NCBI GenBank assembly: GCA_021768705.1
Contig: JAETUG010000009.1
Location: 1-64,000, forward strand
Origin: Bacillota bacterium
GTDB lineage: Bacteria > Bacillota > Clostridia > Lachnospirales > Anaerotignaceae
DNA: 64,000 bases
Direction of reading: 5' to 3'
Part shown: one piece after another, positions 50,706 through 59,039 of the stretch
Numbering within the stretch: position 1 is the first letter of the stretch
Layout of the letters: each line of letters opens with the position of its first letter
Notes under the pieces: model-generated
The model's database searches: none
What the model saw: the letters and a program-made list of their open reading frames with translations, nothing else
Told to the model about the DNA's origin: nothing
Made by a program: the position numbers and the translations under genes

Positions 50706-51400
50706 TCCACGAAGCATGGTTCAAGTTCAAGGGCATCGACAGTCGGGATATGGGTATCCGTGTGACTGCCATGCCTGAAACGGTCCGACCGGAGCGGCGT
50801 ATGGAGAGCATCACCATTGCTGGGCGAAACGGCACCCTCCACACGGATGAAGGGGTTTATGACAGCTACGACAGAACAATGGAGTGCGCTGTCATCAAGC
50901 GGGCAAAGATCAACGAGATCGCCGCATGGTTGGTAGGCAGGGGAAAGATGACCTTTTCCACGGAACCGGATAAAGCCTATGATGTGACGATCTCCAATAA
51001 GATCAGCATTACCCAGATGATGCGAACCTTCCAGAAATTCATGGTGACCATGGATACGCAGCCCTTCAAATACTCCGTAAACCCCTTCGGGGAAAGGCAG
51101 GAGATGACAGCCCCTACGACAGTGTTCAACAAAGGCACGGTCTATTCCGAGCCGATCATCACCGTTTTCGGCAGTGGAGATATTACATTGACCGTCAATG
51201 GGGAGGACTTCCCACTGTACGGGGTAGTGGAAAGTATCACCATCGACAGCGAGCGGATGGAGGTCTACAAGGGAACGGCGAACCAAAACAGCAAATTCGG
51301 CGGAGAAACCTTCCCCAGATTGGAGGTTGGAGAAAATGCCATTAGCTGGACGGGGAATGTGACAAAGGTGGAGATTCAGCCAAAATGGCGATGGCTCTGA
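50702..51400 (+). CDS. Distal tail protein (Dit)
   Basis: 232 residues: 'WFKFKGIDSRDMGIRVTAMPETVRPERRMESITIAGRNG' is the sipho_tail/Dit pattern. Forms the hub joining the tail tube and baseplate. Overlaps the tape measure stop. Confidence 0.88.
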   Translation: MIHEAWFKFKGIDSRDMGIRVTAMPETVRPERRMESITIAGRNGTLHTDEGVYDSYDRTMECAVIKRAKINEIAAWLVGRGKMTFSTEPDKAYDVTISNKISITQMMRTFQKFMVTMDTQPFKYSVNPFGERQEMTAPTTVFNKGTVYSEPIITVFGSGDITLTVNGEDFPLYGVVESITIDSERMEVYKGTANQNSKFGGETFPRLEVGENAISWTGNVTKVEIQPKWRWL

Positions 51401-51413
51401 TGGGGGTGTGAAT

Positions 51414-51980
51414 ATGGTAGGCATATATCGAGTATACAACACAGAAAACCATAAATCATACGTTGGACAAAGTAGAAATCTATCACGTAGATTTAACAGG
51501 CACATTTATCTGTTAAACGCAAAAATGCACCCAAATTCTTTACTGCAATTCGACTGGTTAACATATGGAGAAAAGGCGTTTCGATTCGAAATACTAGAGT
51601 TTTGCAAGATTTCTGAGTTGGACGAAAAAGAGAAACAGTATATTTCTGAGTTAAATAGTACGTCTGACGGAAATGGATACAATCTGACTTACGGCGGAAT
51701 TCATGCGGAAAAGTATTGCAAGGAAACCAGAGATAAAATGTCTGCGAACAACAGAGGAAGCGGAAATCCAAACCACGGAAAACACCTTAGTGAAACAACG
51801 AAACAACTCATAAGGCAGTCAAAAAATGGAGAAAAAAACGCGGCTGCAAAGCTTACAGCTGAGCAGGCTAGATTTATTTTGTATTCTGGGTTATCTGCAA
51901 AAGAACTTGCAAAAGAGTTTGGAATAACCATTGGAACTGTATACCACATTAAGCAACGTAAAACTTGGAAATCTATATGA
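51414..51980 (+). CDS. GIY-YIG homing endonuclease
   Basis: 188 residues: GIY motif 'GIYRVYNTENHKSYVGQS' with Arg in 'RNLSRRFNRH', then NUMOD3-like 'GSGNPNHGKHLSETTKQLIRQSKNGEKNAAAKL' and a C-terminal HTH ('LSAKELAKEFGITIGTVYHIKQ'). A free-standing mobile endonuclease placed between tail genes. More AT-rich than its neighbours. Confidence 0.9.
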   Translation: MVGIYRVYNTENHKSYVGQSRNLSRRFNRHIYLLNAKMHPNSLLQFDWLTYGEKAFRFEILEFCKISELDEKEKQYISELNSTSDGNGYNLTYGGIHAEKYCKETRDKMSANNRGSGNPNHGKHLSETTKQLIRQSKNGEKNAAAKLTAEQARFILYSGLSAKELAKEFGITIGTVYHIKQRKTWKSI

Positions 51981-51994
51981 GGAGGTGGTTATAA

Positions 51995-53554
51995 ATGGCA
52001 AAGACATTTAATCGGATGCGGATTGATGTGAACGAAAAACCAAACAGTATCTGCATCAACCCTGTGCAGAACGACACGCAATCGAGATACCTTGACGTAT
52101 CTCTGTATAATAACGGTCTGCCTATTGATCTGACGGGGGAAGTGGTGCGAATCAACTTCAAAAAAGAGGATGGCACGACTTTTTTCAATCAGGGCGAAAT
52201 CACAAATGCGGCAGAAGGCAGATGCCAGTTTGCATTAACGAATGAAGTGCTTTCCGAAGCGAAAACATTAAAAGCGCAGATTTCCATATGGAGCGGAGAA
52301 GGAGAAATCCTTTCCACGCAAGTATTTACTATTTATGTGGCTGAATCCATCAGAAACGATGAAGAGGTAGAAAGCACCAATGAATTTGGCGTGCTGGTGG
52401 TGCTGTTTCAGGAGATTCAGAACTCCCTTGACCTGATGCAAACGATTGCGGAGAACTTCGGGGAGCCAGGGGAAAAGGCGGCGGAGTTTGAAGCAGAGAC
52501 CTTCTGGCAGATGCTGGAGGTGCTGGCGCAGAGAGCGGATACAAAAGATATGATTAAAGAGTATGTGAATGGAACAGTAGATAGTGGATATTTTCATACA
52601 CTGGATAAACTTATGTGCGCACAGTTGGTGTGCAGGGGGTATGTTGGAACAATTTTTACGGTTACAGATACAACAGGCGTGTACGAGCCTTTTATAGTTG
52701 AAATTGATGAGGATTCAAAGATTACAGCCGATGGAGATCGTGTGGAATTTGTATCTATCCCTTTGGGGATTTATTCTGTGCTTGTAACAGTCGGAGAACT
52801 TGAAATCACAAAGAGTATCGCTATAGGAGAATTGGGTAAATTATATGCGGTTGAATACGCCGTAGAAGATGCTAGATTTACTAGCGATGGAACGTACACA
52901 CCAACTTTTCCTAATATTCGAATTTTAGCGGTTGGCGCCGGAGCGGGAGGTTCTGGACCTGGGAACAATGGTACAGCTCAAACCGCTGATGCTGGAAATG
53001 GAGGCGGGGCAGCTACGCCAGTGAAAAAAGACGCACGTGTCGAAGTAGGGGTGCCAATTTCTGTTGTAATAGGAATAGGAGGAGAGGGAGGAGAACAAAA
53101 TACCTCTTCTACATCAAGTAATCCTGGTAGCAATGGTGGAAGTACAGTAGTTGAAGGGATAGTAACTGCACCAGGCGGAATAAGAGACCAAGGTGGTAAA
53201 GGTGGTAACAATGATTACGGTATTGCTTCAAAAGGAAGTGCATTAAATGCAAAAGAGATAGAAGAATTATTCGGAGCGGAAATTCCGGTCGGAGAAGGAG
53301 GGCGTGCAGGTGGTACATTTGAAACACCAGGTTCTGGACATACTAGAGGCGGCGGAGGAGGAAATGCTTCTATAGGAAATGGTGGAGATGGCGGTTCTCC
53401 AACGAATGAAGGTGGTTTCACTAATGAAGGTAAAGATGGTGGAATCGGCGCTGGTGGCGGTGGCGGTGCATATTATGGCACTGGAACTAAAAAAGGCGGC
53501 AAAGGCGGAAATGGAATGGTTATATTCTTTAAATATTTTGGGAGGATAGAATGA
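51995..53554 (+). CDS. BppU-like baseplate/receptor-binding protein with Gly-rich tip
   Basis: 519 residues. Residues about 1-120 are BppU-like ('RYLDVSLYNNGLPIDLTGEVVRINFKKEDG'). A helical part follows (130-185), then a beta part, and from about 308 to 512 a glycine-rich region with many GGxGG runs that ends 'GGNGMVIFFKYFGR'. Gly-rich tips of this kind form polyglycine sandwiches in tail adhesins. Probably the host recognition protein. Confidence 0.82.
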   Translation: MAKTFNRMRIDVNEKPNSICINPVQNDTQSRYLDVSLYNNGLPIDLTGEVVRINFKKEDGTTFFNQGEITNAAEGRCQFALTNEVLSEAKTLKAQISIWSGEGEILSTQVFTIYVAESIRNDEEVESTNEFGVLVVLFQEIQNSLDLMQTIAENFGEPGEKAAEFEAETFWQMLEVLAQRADTKDMIKEYVNGTVDSGYFHTLDKLMCAQLVCRGYVGTIFTVTDTTGVYEPFIVEIDEDSKITADGDRVEFVSIPLGIYSVLVTVGELEITKSIAIGELGKLYAVEYAVEDARFTSDGTYTPTFPNIRILAVGAGAGGSGPGNNGTAQTADAGNGGGAATPVKKDARVEVGVPISVVIGIGGEGGEQNTSSTSSNPGSNGGSTVVEGIVTAPGGIRDQGGKGGNNDYGIASKGSALNAKEIEELFGAEIPVGEGGRAGGTFETPGSGHTRGGGGGNASIGNGGDGGSPTNEGGFTNEGKDGGIGAGGGGGAYYGTGTKKGGKGGNGMVIFFKYFGRIE

Positions 53555-54252
53555 ATTACGCAATGATTTTACAAAACATGGTGATTGGTGTATTAGAAAA
53601 TCAGGAAACAGAGCCATACTGGCCTCCTGACCCTGACGGAAATCCAGTAATCGCTATCCCATGTGATGATACTGTCACTTTAGGCATGATTTACGACCCT
53701 GAAACGGGAACATTTTCCGAATACATACCACCTGAACCAGAGCCAGAACCGATCCCCGAACCTACCCAACTTGACCGCATCGAAACCGCCCTAAACCGTA
53801 CCCACAACGAGATTAGAGAAGAAGGGGCGGTGATCGCTACAGCCGCCATCCTACCCATGGGAGCTGCCATGACTTTTGCTTTGGCTGATGCTGGGATGGA
53901 GATGCCAGCCGTGGCAGGGGTCTTTGCGGAGGAATGGCAGAACTGGACAGCGGATGGGGAAACAGCGGCAGCGAAGAGCCTTTGGAAATATAACGGCGTA
54001 GGCTATCAGGCGAGAACTGCCATTCAGAAAATAGAGAATTATGCGCCGGACAAAGCTCCGAATAATTACGCAGTACGCCCCATCCCTGACGCTCTGGGGA
54101 TATTCCCCACGGTGATGAACATGGATGTTTCCATTGGCATGAAGCTGCGGGGGGAGGATGGGAAGGTATACGAATGTTACGCCAATCCCATCACCTCCCT
54201 GCAATGGCAGCCCAGTCAGGTGCCTGCGTCCTTCCGTCTGATTGAGGGGTGA
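53551..54252 (+). CDS. Tail fibre accessory protein
   Basis: 233 residues with a Pro/Glu linker ('PPEPEPEPIPEP'), then a C-terminal domain with 'YNGVGYQARTAIQKIENYAPDKAPNNYAV' of the carbohydrate-binding (CBM5/12-like) kind. Likely a second receptor-binding part. Overlaps the BppU gene by 4 bp. Confidence 0.65.
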   Translation: MNYAMILQNMVIGVLENQETEPYWPPDPDGNPVIAIPCDDTVTLGMIYDPETGTFSEYIPPEPEPEPIPEPTQLDRIETALNRTHNEIREEGAVIATAAILPMGAAMTFALADAGMEMPAVAGVFAEEWQNWTADGETAAAKSLWKYNGVGYQARTAIQKIENYAPDKAPNNYAVRPIPDALGIFPTVMNMDVSIGMKLRGEDGKVYECYANPITSLQWQPSQVPASFRLIEG

Positions 54253-54256
54253 TTGA

Positions 54257-55429
54257 ATGATAACGATACATGAAAAAACCGCACAAACATTCAATACTTT
54301 GGGGCTGGGAGCATTGCTTCCGGCCTCTTGTGTTGTAACGGAGGAATTGAACGGAGCCTTTGAACTGGAACTAGAGCATCCTTATGATGCAGAGGGCAAA
54401 TGGCAGCGCATTGAGCGAGGGCGCACCCTTTATGCATCTACGCCACGGGGCAGACAGCCCTTCCGCATCTACAACGTGAAGCCCAGCATGGAGGGGATTA
54501 AGGTCAATGCCCGTCATGTCTTTTATGATCTGCTGGACAACCAGTGCGAAGCGATCTCCTACACAGGCACGGCGACAGGGGCGTTGGCGGCGTTGCAGGG
54601 GGCTTTTGCCTATGCCATGCCCTTTTCCTTTGAAACGGATATCAGCGGCACAGGGACGCTGAAAACAGGCAGGATGAACCCCGTACAGGCTCTTTTGTCC
54701 GATGATGATAAGACCACGGGTTTTGTGCAGGGCTTTGGTGGGGAACTGCTGCGGGATGGGTTCCGTGTTTCCCTAAAAGCTGCCATGGGGCAGGACAGGG
54801 ACGTTGCCATCCGTTACGGCAAAAACCTGATCGGACTGGAAGTGACGGAGGATGAAAGCGATGTCAAGACCCGTATCCTGTGTTATGGGAAGAACGGCTC
54901 CGCCACGGTGAACAGCCCCTATATTGGGGCGTATCTTTATCCGAAAATCTACACTTTGGAGGACGAAAATAAGACCGTTGCCGAGCTGCAGCAGGAGGCA
55001 CAAGCCTTGCTGGACGGCGGGGCAGACCTGCCTTTGGTGAATATCAAGGTAGACTTTATCCCTTTGGCGAAAACGGTGGAATATCGAGATTACGCCATGT
55101 TGGAAGAAGTGCAGCTGGGGGATATTGTGACGGTCATCAATCATAGGATGGGATTCTCTAAGAGAGCGAGGGTGATATCCTACGAATGGGACTGCCTTTT
55201 GGAGCAATACAACGAAGTAGAGTTGGGGGACTTCGTGCCGACACTGGCATCTTCTGTCACCAGTGGCGTGCGGAGTGTGTCTCTGGCTTCGGCGGCATCG
55301 GCGAGAGCCTCTGCGGCGGCGGTGGATGCTTCGGCGGTGATGGCGGCACTGCAGGCGCATCTGAATGACCATGAAAATCCCCATCAAGTCACTACGACGC
55401 AAGCGGCTGCGGCAGAAGGAACGGCATAA
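54257..55429 (+). CDS. Tail-associated protein (Tal/prophage endopeptidase-tail type)
   Basis: 390 residues: 'LNGAFELELEHPYDAEGKWQRIERGRTLYA', 'AMLEEVQLGDIVTVINHRMGFSKRARVISYEWDCL', typical of the prophage tail (gp18-like) N-terminal domain that closes the tail tip. It ends 'HLNDHENPHQVT', a common fibre-attachment motif. It follows BppU instead of Dit, an unusual order. Confidence 0.85.
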   Translation: MITIHEKTAQTFNTLGLGALLPASCVVTEELNGAFELELEHPYDAEGKWQRIERGRTLYASTPRGRQPFRIYNVKPSMEGIKVNARHVFYDLLDNQCEAISYTGTATGALAALQGAFAYAMPFSFETDISGTGTLKTGRMNPVQALLSDDDKTTGFVQGFGGELLRDGFRVSLKAAMGQDRDVAIRYGKNLIGLEVTEDESDVKTRILCYGKNGSATVNSPYIGAYLYPKIYTLEDENKTVAELQQEAQALLDGGADLPLVNIKVDFIPLAKTVEYRDYAMLEEVQLGDIVTVINHRMGFSKRARVISYEWDCLLEQYNEVELGDFVPTLASSVTSGVRSVSLASAASARASAAAVDASAVMAALQAHLNDHENPHQVTTTQAAAAEGTA

Positions 55430-55445
55430 GGAAGGAGGGAAAGCG

Positions 55446-55694
55446 ATGACATGGGAAATCTTTTTGGGTATTGTGGCGTTGTTCGGGTTCATTGTGACGG
55501 TGGTGAAAACCATCCTGCCTTTGACAAACGCTGTGACACTGCTGACGGAGCAGATGAAGGAAATGAGCGAGGATATGAAAGCAATGAACGAAAAGAAAAC
55601 GGAAGCCCATAAGCGGCTCTGGGATCACAATGAAGAGCAGGATAAGAAGTTGGAGGAACACGCCCTGCGGCTCCATGATCTGGACGGGAAGTGA
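55446..55694 (+). CDS. XhlA-like membrane coiled-coil protein
   Basis: 82 residues: a membrane span (about 3-22) then a heptad helix ('LLTEQMKEMSEDMKAMNEKKTEAHKRLWDHNEEQDKKLEEH'). Start ATG 55446 after GGAAGGAGGG. Lysis-cassette proteins of this shape assist holins. Confidence 0.7.
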   Translation: MTWEIFLGIVALFGFIVTVVKTILPLTNAVTLLTEQMKEMSEDMKAMNEKKTEAHKRLWDHNEEQDKKLEEHALRLHDLDGK

Positions 55695-55698
55695 GCAG

Positions 55699-56046
55699 AT
55701 GCAGAAGGAAAAACGCAGACGCTTTCGTTTTCCACCCAAGATCAATGAGGATACCATGACTTCTATCGTGGTGTATTCCCTGCTGTTCTGCGTGGCGGTG
55801 GTGGTAGCAGGGTTTGTGTTCCTCTGGTTTGATAAGGACGCCTCCGCTATTATTTCCAGTGCCTTGGATGCGTTCGGGAAAGAGTTGGGCATCTGCGGCA
55901 TTATGAAGATTTTCGATCGGAATAATGAAGCGGCAGACAGAAGGGCGGAGGCACGGCGACAGCGAGCCGAGGAACGGCGGCAGAGGGAAGCGGAAGAAAA
56001 ACAGGAAGAACAGGAATTTAAGAAAGGGTTGAGAGAACATGAATGA
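55699..56046 (+). CDS. Membrane protein of the lysis cassette
   Basis: 115 residues: basic start, one or two membrane segments (about 20-45 and a weaker one near 55-68), then a very charged Arg/Glu helix. May be a holin-related or tail-linked membrane protein. No family recognised. Confidence 0.55.
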   Translation: MQKEKRRRFRFPPKINEDTMTSIVVYSLLFCVAVVVAGFVFLWFDKDASAIISSALDAFGKELGICGIMKIFDRNNEAADRRAEARRQRAEERRQREAEEKQEEQEFKKGLREHE

Positions 56047-56245
56047 AAAATACAAGATCACAATTCAAAATCTGCTGACAGTGAAAAGCATCGTGACCAT
56101 CATCCTGACGGTCATTTTTTCTTATCTGGCAGTAGTGGGGCGCATCAGCGGGGAGCAGTTTTTGACGATCTTCTCCGTGGTGGTGGCATTTTATTTCGGG
56201 ACACAGTACCAGAAGGGGAAGGAGGATACAGAGGATGACAAATAA
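56039..56245 (+). CDS. Holin candidate
   Basis: 68 residues with two membrane spans ('SIVTIILTVIFSYLAVVG', 'FLTIFSVVVAFYFG') and an acidic tail. Small size, two spans and its place directly before the endolysin fit a class II holin. Confidence 0.7.
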   Translation: MNEKYKITIQNLLTVKSIVTIILTVIFSYLAVVGRISGEQFLTIFSVVVAFYFGTQYQKGKEDTEDDK

Positions 56246-56861
56246 AGAATTTATCGACATGATCGGTAAGGCGGCTGTGGCGGAGTATGAGCGGTTCAAG
56301 ATTCTGCCCTCCCTAACCATCGCACAAGCCATTCTGGAAAGCAACTGGGGCAAGTCTGGGCTGTCCCAGAAAGCCCATAACTACTTCGGTATGAAGGCAG
56401 GCAGCGGATGGAAGGGTGCTACATATAATGCCCAGACCCAGGAGCAGACGCCGGCGGGACAAGCCTTTACCATTAACGCTGCCTTTCGGGCATACCCTAA
56501 TGTGCAGGCGGGGATTCGGGGGTATTATGTGTTCCTGCAGTATCCCAGATATGCCAATCTGAAAGGCGTGACAGATTATAAGGAGGCTTGTAGGCTGATT
56601 AAGGCCGATGGCTGGGCAACAGATGTAAGCTATACGGACAAGCTGGTAAGCCTGATCGAAAAGTATGGGCTGGTGAAATATGATGAGGAGGTTTTATTTG
56701 TGCCGGAAAAAGACGATATCAAAGTAAATGATAAGAAATTTAAAATGAACATGGTTCGAATCAACGGGGAGACCTATGTAAAAACCAGAGATTTGGAACA
56801 GGCGGAGGAGATCGAAGTCACCAATGAGGGCAGAATGCCTGTTATCATTATTAAAGGATGA
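56235..56861 (+). CDS. Endolysin, glucosaminidase type
   Basis: 208 residues. N-terminal glucosaminidase domain with E35 in 'AILESNWGKSGL' and 'NYFGMKAG', 'FRAYPNVQAGIRGYYVFL'. The C-terminal part (about 155-208) may be a small cell-wall binding or copper-amine-oxidase-like domain ('VNDKKFKMNMVRINGETYVKTRDLE'). It cuts glycan strands at lysis. Overlaps the holin candidate by 11 bp. Confidence 0.88.
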   Translation: MTNKEFIDMIGKAAVAEYERFKILPSLTIAQAILESNWGKSGLSQKAHNYFGMKAGSGWKGATYNAQTQEQTPAGQAFTINAAFRAYPNVQAGIRGYYVFLQYPRYANLKGVTDYKEACRLIKADGWATDVSYTDKLVSLIEKYGLVKYDEEVLFVPEKDDIKVNDKKFKMNMVRINGETYVKTRDLEQAEEIEVTNEGRMPVIIIKG

Positions 56862-56886
56862 CAGAATCACAGGAAAACTGTTGTGG

Positions 56887-56912
56887 CGGGGCGAAAGCCC
56901 CGTCTTTTTTTA
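56887..56912 (+). terminator. Late operon terminator
   Basis: CGGGGC-GAAA-GCCCCG followed by TCTTTTTTT. Confidence 0.9.
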
Positions 56913-56992
56913 TTGCGGAATGATCTCTCCTGAGACCATGAGACTGCTTGATACTGTATCTATGAGACAATAGAAAGAAAAGGAGTGGTATC

Positions 56993-57745
56993 ATGGACAG
57001 TTTCATTTCATGGGTTGGAGGAAAGAAGCAGCTTAGAAAAGAGATCATCAAAAGGTTTCCTGTGGAAGGTGTGGAGAAATATGTGGAGGTTTTCGGCGGT
57101 GCGGGCTGGGTGTTATTCGGCAAAGAACCCCATAAAAAAGAGATCTACAATGATATCAATGGGGAACTGGTAAACCTCTTTCGGATGGTCAAATATCATC
57201 CTGATGCACTGGAAGTGGAATTAGCCTTTATGCTGAATAGTAGGGAGGAATTTTTTCGACAAAAGATGATGCCACCGGAACGATTGACGGAACTGCAGCG
57301 GGCGGCAAGGCTGTATTATCTGATTAGGGCTTCCTATGGCTCGAAGGTAAGTACGTTTGGATGTCATTTTAGAGATGTATCCGTAATAAAGAATTTACAG
57401 GAAGTACATAAAAGGCTGGCGAATGTGTTGATCGAAAACAAATCCTTTGAAGAGATCATCCGGCAGCAGGATAGCGAGGGTACTTTGTTTTATCTGGATC
57501 CGCCCTATCATGGGACAGAAAAATTCTATGAGATGGAGAATGGTTTTGGAGAGGACAGGCATCGGGAACTGGCGGAGCTGCTTCGCAACGCAAAAGGAAA
57601 GTGGATCCTTTCCTACAATGATGATTCATTTGTAAGGGAGTTGTATCAGGACTTCAGGATTGAAGAAATTGAGAGGAAAAATAACATGGGAATGGCCGTT
57701 GGAGGAAATAAAGTTTTTAGGGAACTGATTATTCGGAATTACTGA
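56993..57745 (+). CDS. dam: DNA adenine methyltransferase (Dam/D12 class)
   Basis: 250 residues: SAM motif 'SWVGGKKQL' (about 4-12), 'YVEVFGGAGWVLFG', catalytic motif DPPY in 'FYLDPPYHGTEKFY' (about 163-168). It methylates adenine N6, with GATC as the usual target of this class. Own transcript after the late terminator; ends 31 bp from the attR core. Confidence 0.9.
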   Translation: MDSFISWVGGKKQLRKEIIKRFPVEGVEKYVEVFGGAGWVLFGKEPHKKEIYNDINGELVNLFRMVKYHPDALEVELAFMLNSREEFFRQKMMPPERLTELQRAARLYYLIRASYGSKVSTFGCHFRDVSVIKNLQEVHKRLANVLIENKSFEEIIRQQDSEGTLFYLDPPYHGTEKFYEMENGFGEDRHRELAELLRNAKGKWILSYNDDSFVRELYQDFRIEEIERKNNMGMAVGGNKVFRELIIRNY

Positions 57746-58325
57746 TAAAATCAAGGAGTACTTTTGTTTCAGGTGTATCAACATCCCACTGTATTGTATA
57801 ATACCCATTTGCTTCTGCTGTTTCGATCACATGATTATCATATTCCCCAAAAGGCGGGCGAAAAAGATCCATTTCCATCCCTGTCAGATCTTTTACATTC
57901 TGGTGGCATTTTTGCAATTCCTGGGAGATCTGTTCAGAGGAAATCTGGCTCATATGAGGATGTGTGGCAGAATGATTTCCCAGATCGTGACCCGCTTCTG
58001 CGATTTTCTTCACTTCATCGGGATATTTTTCGACCCAATAGCCGCAGAGAAAGAAAGTAGCTTTTACATCATTTTCTGCTAAGATACGAAGAAGTTCATC
58101 TGTGTCCTCAGCGCCCCAAGCGGCGTCAAAGCTGACAGAAATCTGCGGTTTTTCTGTTTGTACGCAATAAATTGGAAGTTTCCGTTCTGCGTTGGCGGTC
58201 ACCATGGCAGAGACCCTTGCGGCGGCAGGAGGAAGAGCGAAGGCGGCAGATGCCAGCAGCAGCCCGCCCAACGCCAGGCAGCCTACCATTTTTTTGGTAA
58301 TATGTATCGTTTTGAAAAATTTCAT
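57729..58325 (-). pseudogene. PdaB-like polysaccharide deacetylase, N-terminal part (split by prophage)
   Basis: 198 codons. Signal anchor (about 13-40), then CE4 motifs 'SFDAAWGAEDT', 'HSATHPHMSQ' (metal His) and 'RPPFGEYDNH'. The frame enters prophage sequence after 'QWDVD' and ends 14-15 codons later. Motifs 4 and 5 are on the other side of the prophage (19612-19867). The enzyme class removes acetyl groups from peptidoglycan; PdaB-type members act in spore cortex formation. Start ATG 58325 after GGAGGG. Confidence 0.88.
57759..57783. other. attR of the prophage
   Basis: Phage arm TACTTTTGTTTcAGGTG (57759-57775) followed by core TATCAACA (57776-57783), then host deacetylase codons. Joined with the attL arm it forms a 40-bp inverted repeat (attP). 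Confidence 0.85.
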
Positions 58326-58386
58326 AGAAATCCCTCCGAGGGTTTTTACTAGCAGTATATTTCGCGGGTGGAAAAAAATGAACAGG

Positions 58387-58418
58387 AAAAAGGGCACCTT
58401 TAAAGGTGCCCCCTTTTT
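58387..58418. terminator. Terminator between YmaF and the deacetylase
   Basis: GGGCACCTTT/AAAGGTGCCC, perfect stem with AAAAA on one side and TTTTTT on the other; works in both directions. Confidence 0.85.
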
Positions 58419-58420
58419 TG

Positions 58421-58798
58421 TTAGTCACATTCAAAATCAAGTGGACTTTCGACCAGGGATGCCACCTGGAATCTATGTCTATGACCATCTTCTTCTGTCC
58501 ATGCGCTGGCAAAATGCACGTGTTTCCCATTGCCAACTTCGATAGCAGGGGAGGACGTACCACAGAATTCATGGAAATGGCCATCAGCAAAGTCCGTGTG
58601 GAATTTTATTTCATGCACATGGCTATCACCATACCGAATTGCTTCACCGGATACAGTAGCAAAACGATGATTATGGCATTCCTCTTCTTCGTTGAAAATA
58701 GCTGTGCTGCCGGTGATTTCGTGAACGTGGCGCTGCCTTCTGCGGTCATTGCGGTCATCATCCCAACCCCAGCAATTGCAGCGGTCGAACTGACTCAT
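58421..58798 (-). CDS. YmaF family protein
   Basis: 125 residues, very His-rich: repeated H-x-H pairs ('HVHEITGST', 'HNHRFATVSGEAI', 'HVHEIKFHTDF', 'HFHEF', 'KHVHFAS', 'HRHRFQ'), the YmaF signature. Function unknown; metal binding is likely from the His pairs. Start after AAAGGAGAAG. Confidence 0.85.
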   Translation of the reverse strand: MSQFDRCNCWGWDDDRNDRRRQRHVHEITGSTAIFNEEEECHNHRFATVSGEAIRYGDSHVHEIKFHTDFADGHFHEFCGTSSPAIEVGNGKHVHFASAWTEEDGHRHRFQVASLVESPLDFECD

Positions 58799-59039
58799 GT
58801 TTTCTTCTCCTTTCGTTTTGGGTTATGCTATATCCTATGTAGCAGGACAAAAAAGGTGCATAGCCTGTTTTCAATTGTATGACAGAAAGAAGAAGGCGGC
58901 AGCATTTTTTGTGCTGAAAGAAATCCGTAGGAAAGCAGATCGGAGAAACTTCCTCTACAGAACCCTTGCATTTTCTTTTCAATCTGCTAGAATAAATAAG
59001 TTAAGAGATTTTTTTGTTTTGCACAAAGGAGAAAGAAAA

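Larger units (their letters stand above)
19860..57783. mobile_element. Complete-looking siphovirus prophage integrated by a serine recombinase
   Basis: About 37.9 kb bounded by the shared core TATCAACA (19860-19867 and 57776-57783). It has a serine integrase at one end, a lysogeny switch, early genes, HK97-type packaging and head genes, a long-tail gene set with 1583-residue tape measure, lysis genes and a Dam methylase. All expected morphogenesis genes are present and open, so it may be inducible. Two small gene remnants (31.5 and 32.2 kb) show past module loss. Confidence 0.93.

Noticed and set aside
53109-53421. Minus-strand frames in the Gly-rich part of the BppU-like gene
   Set aside because: Pro/Leu-rich shadows of the GGx repeats.
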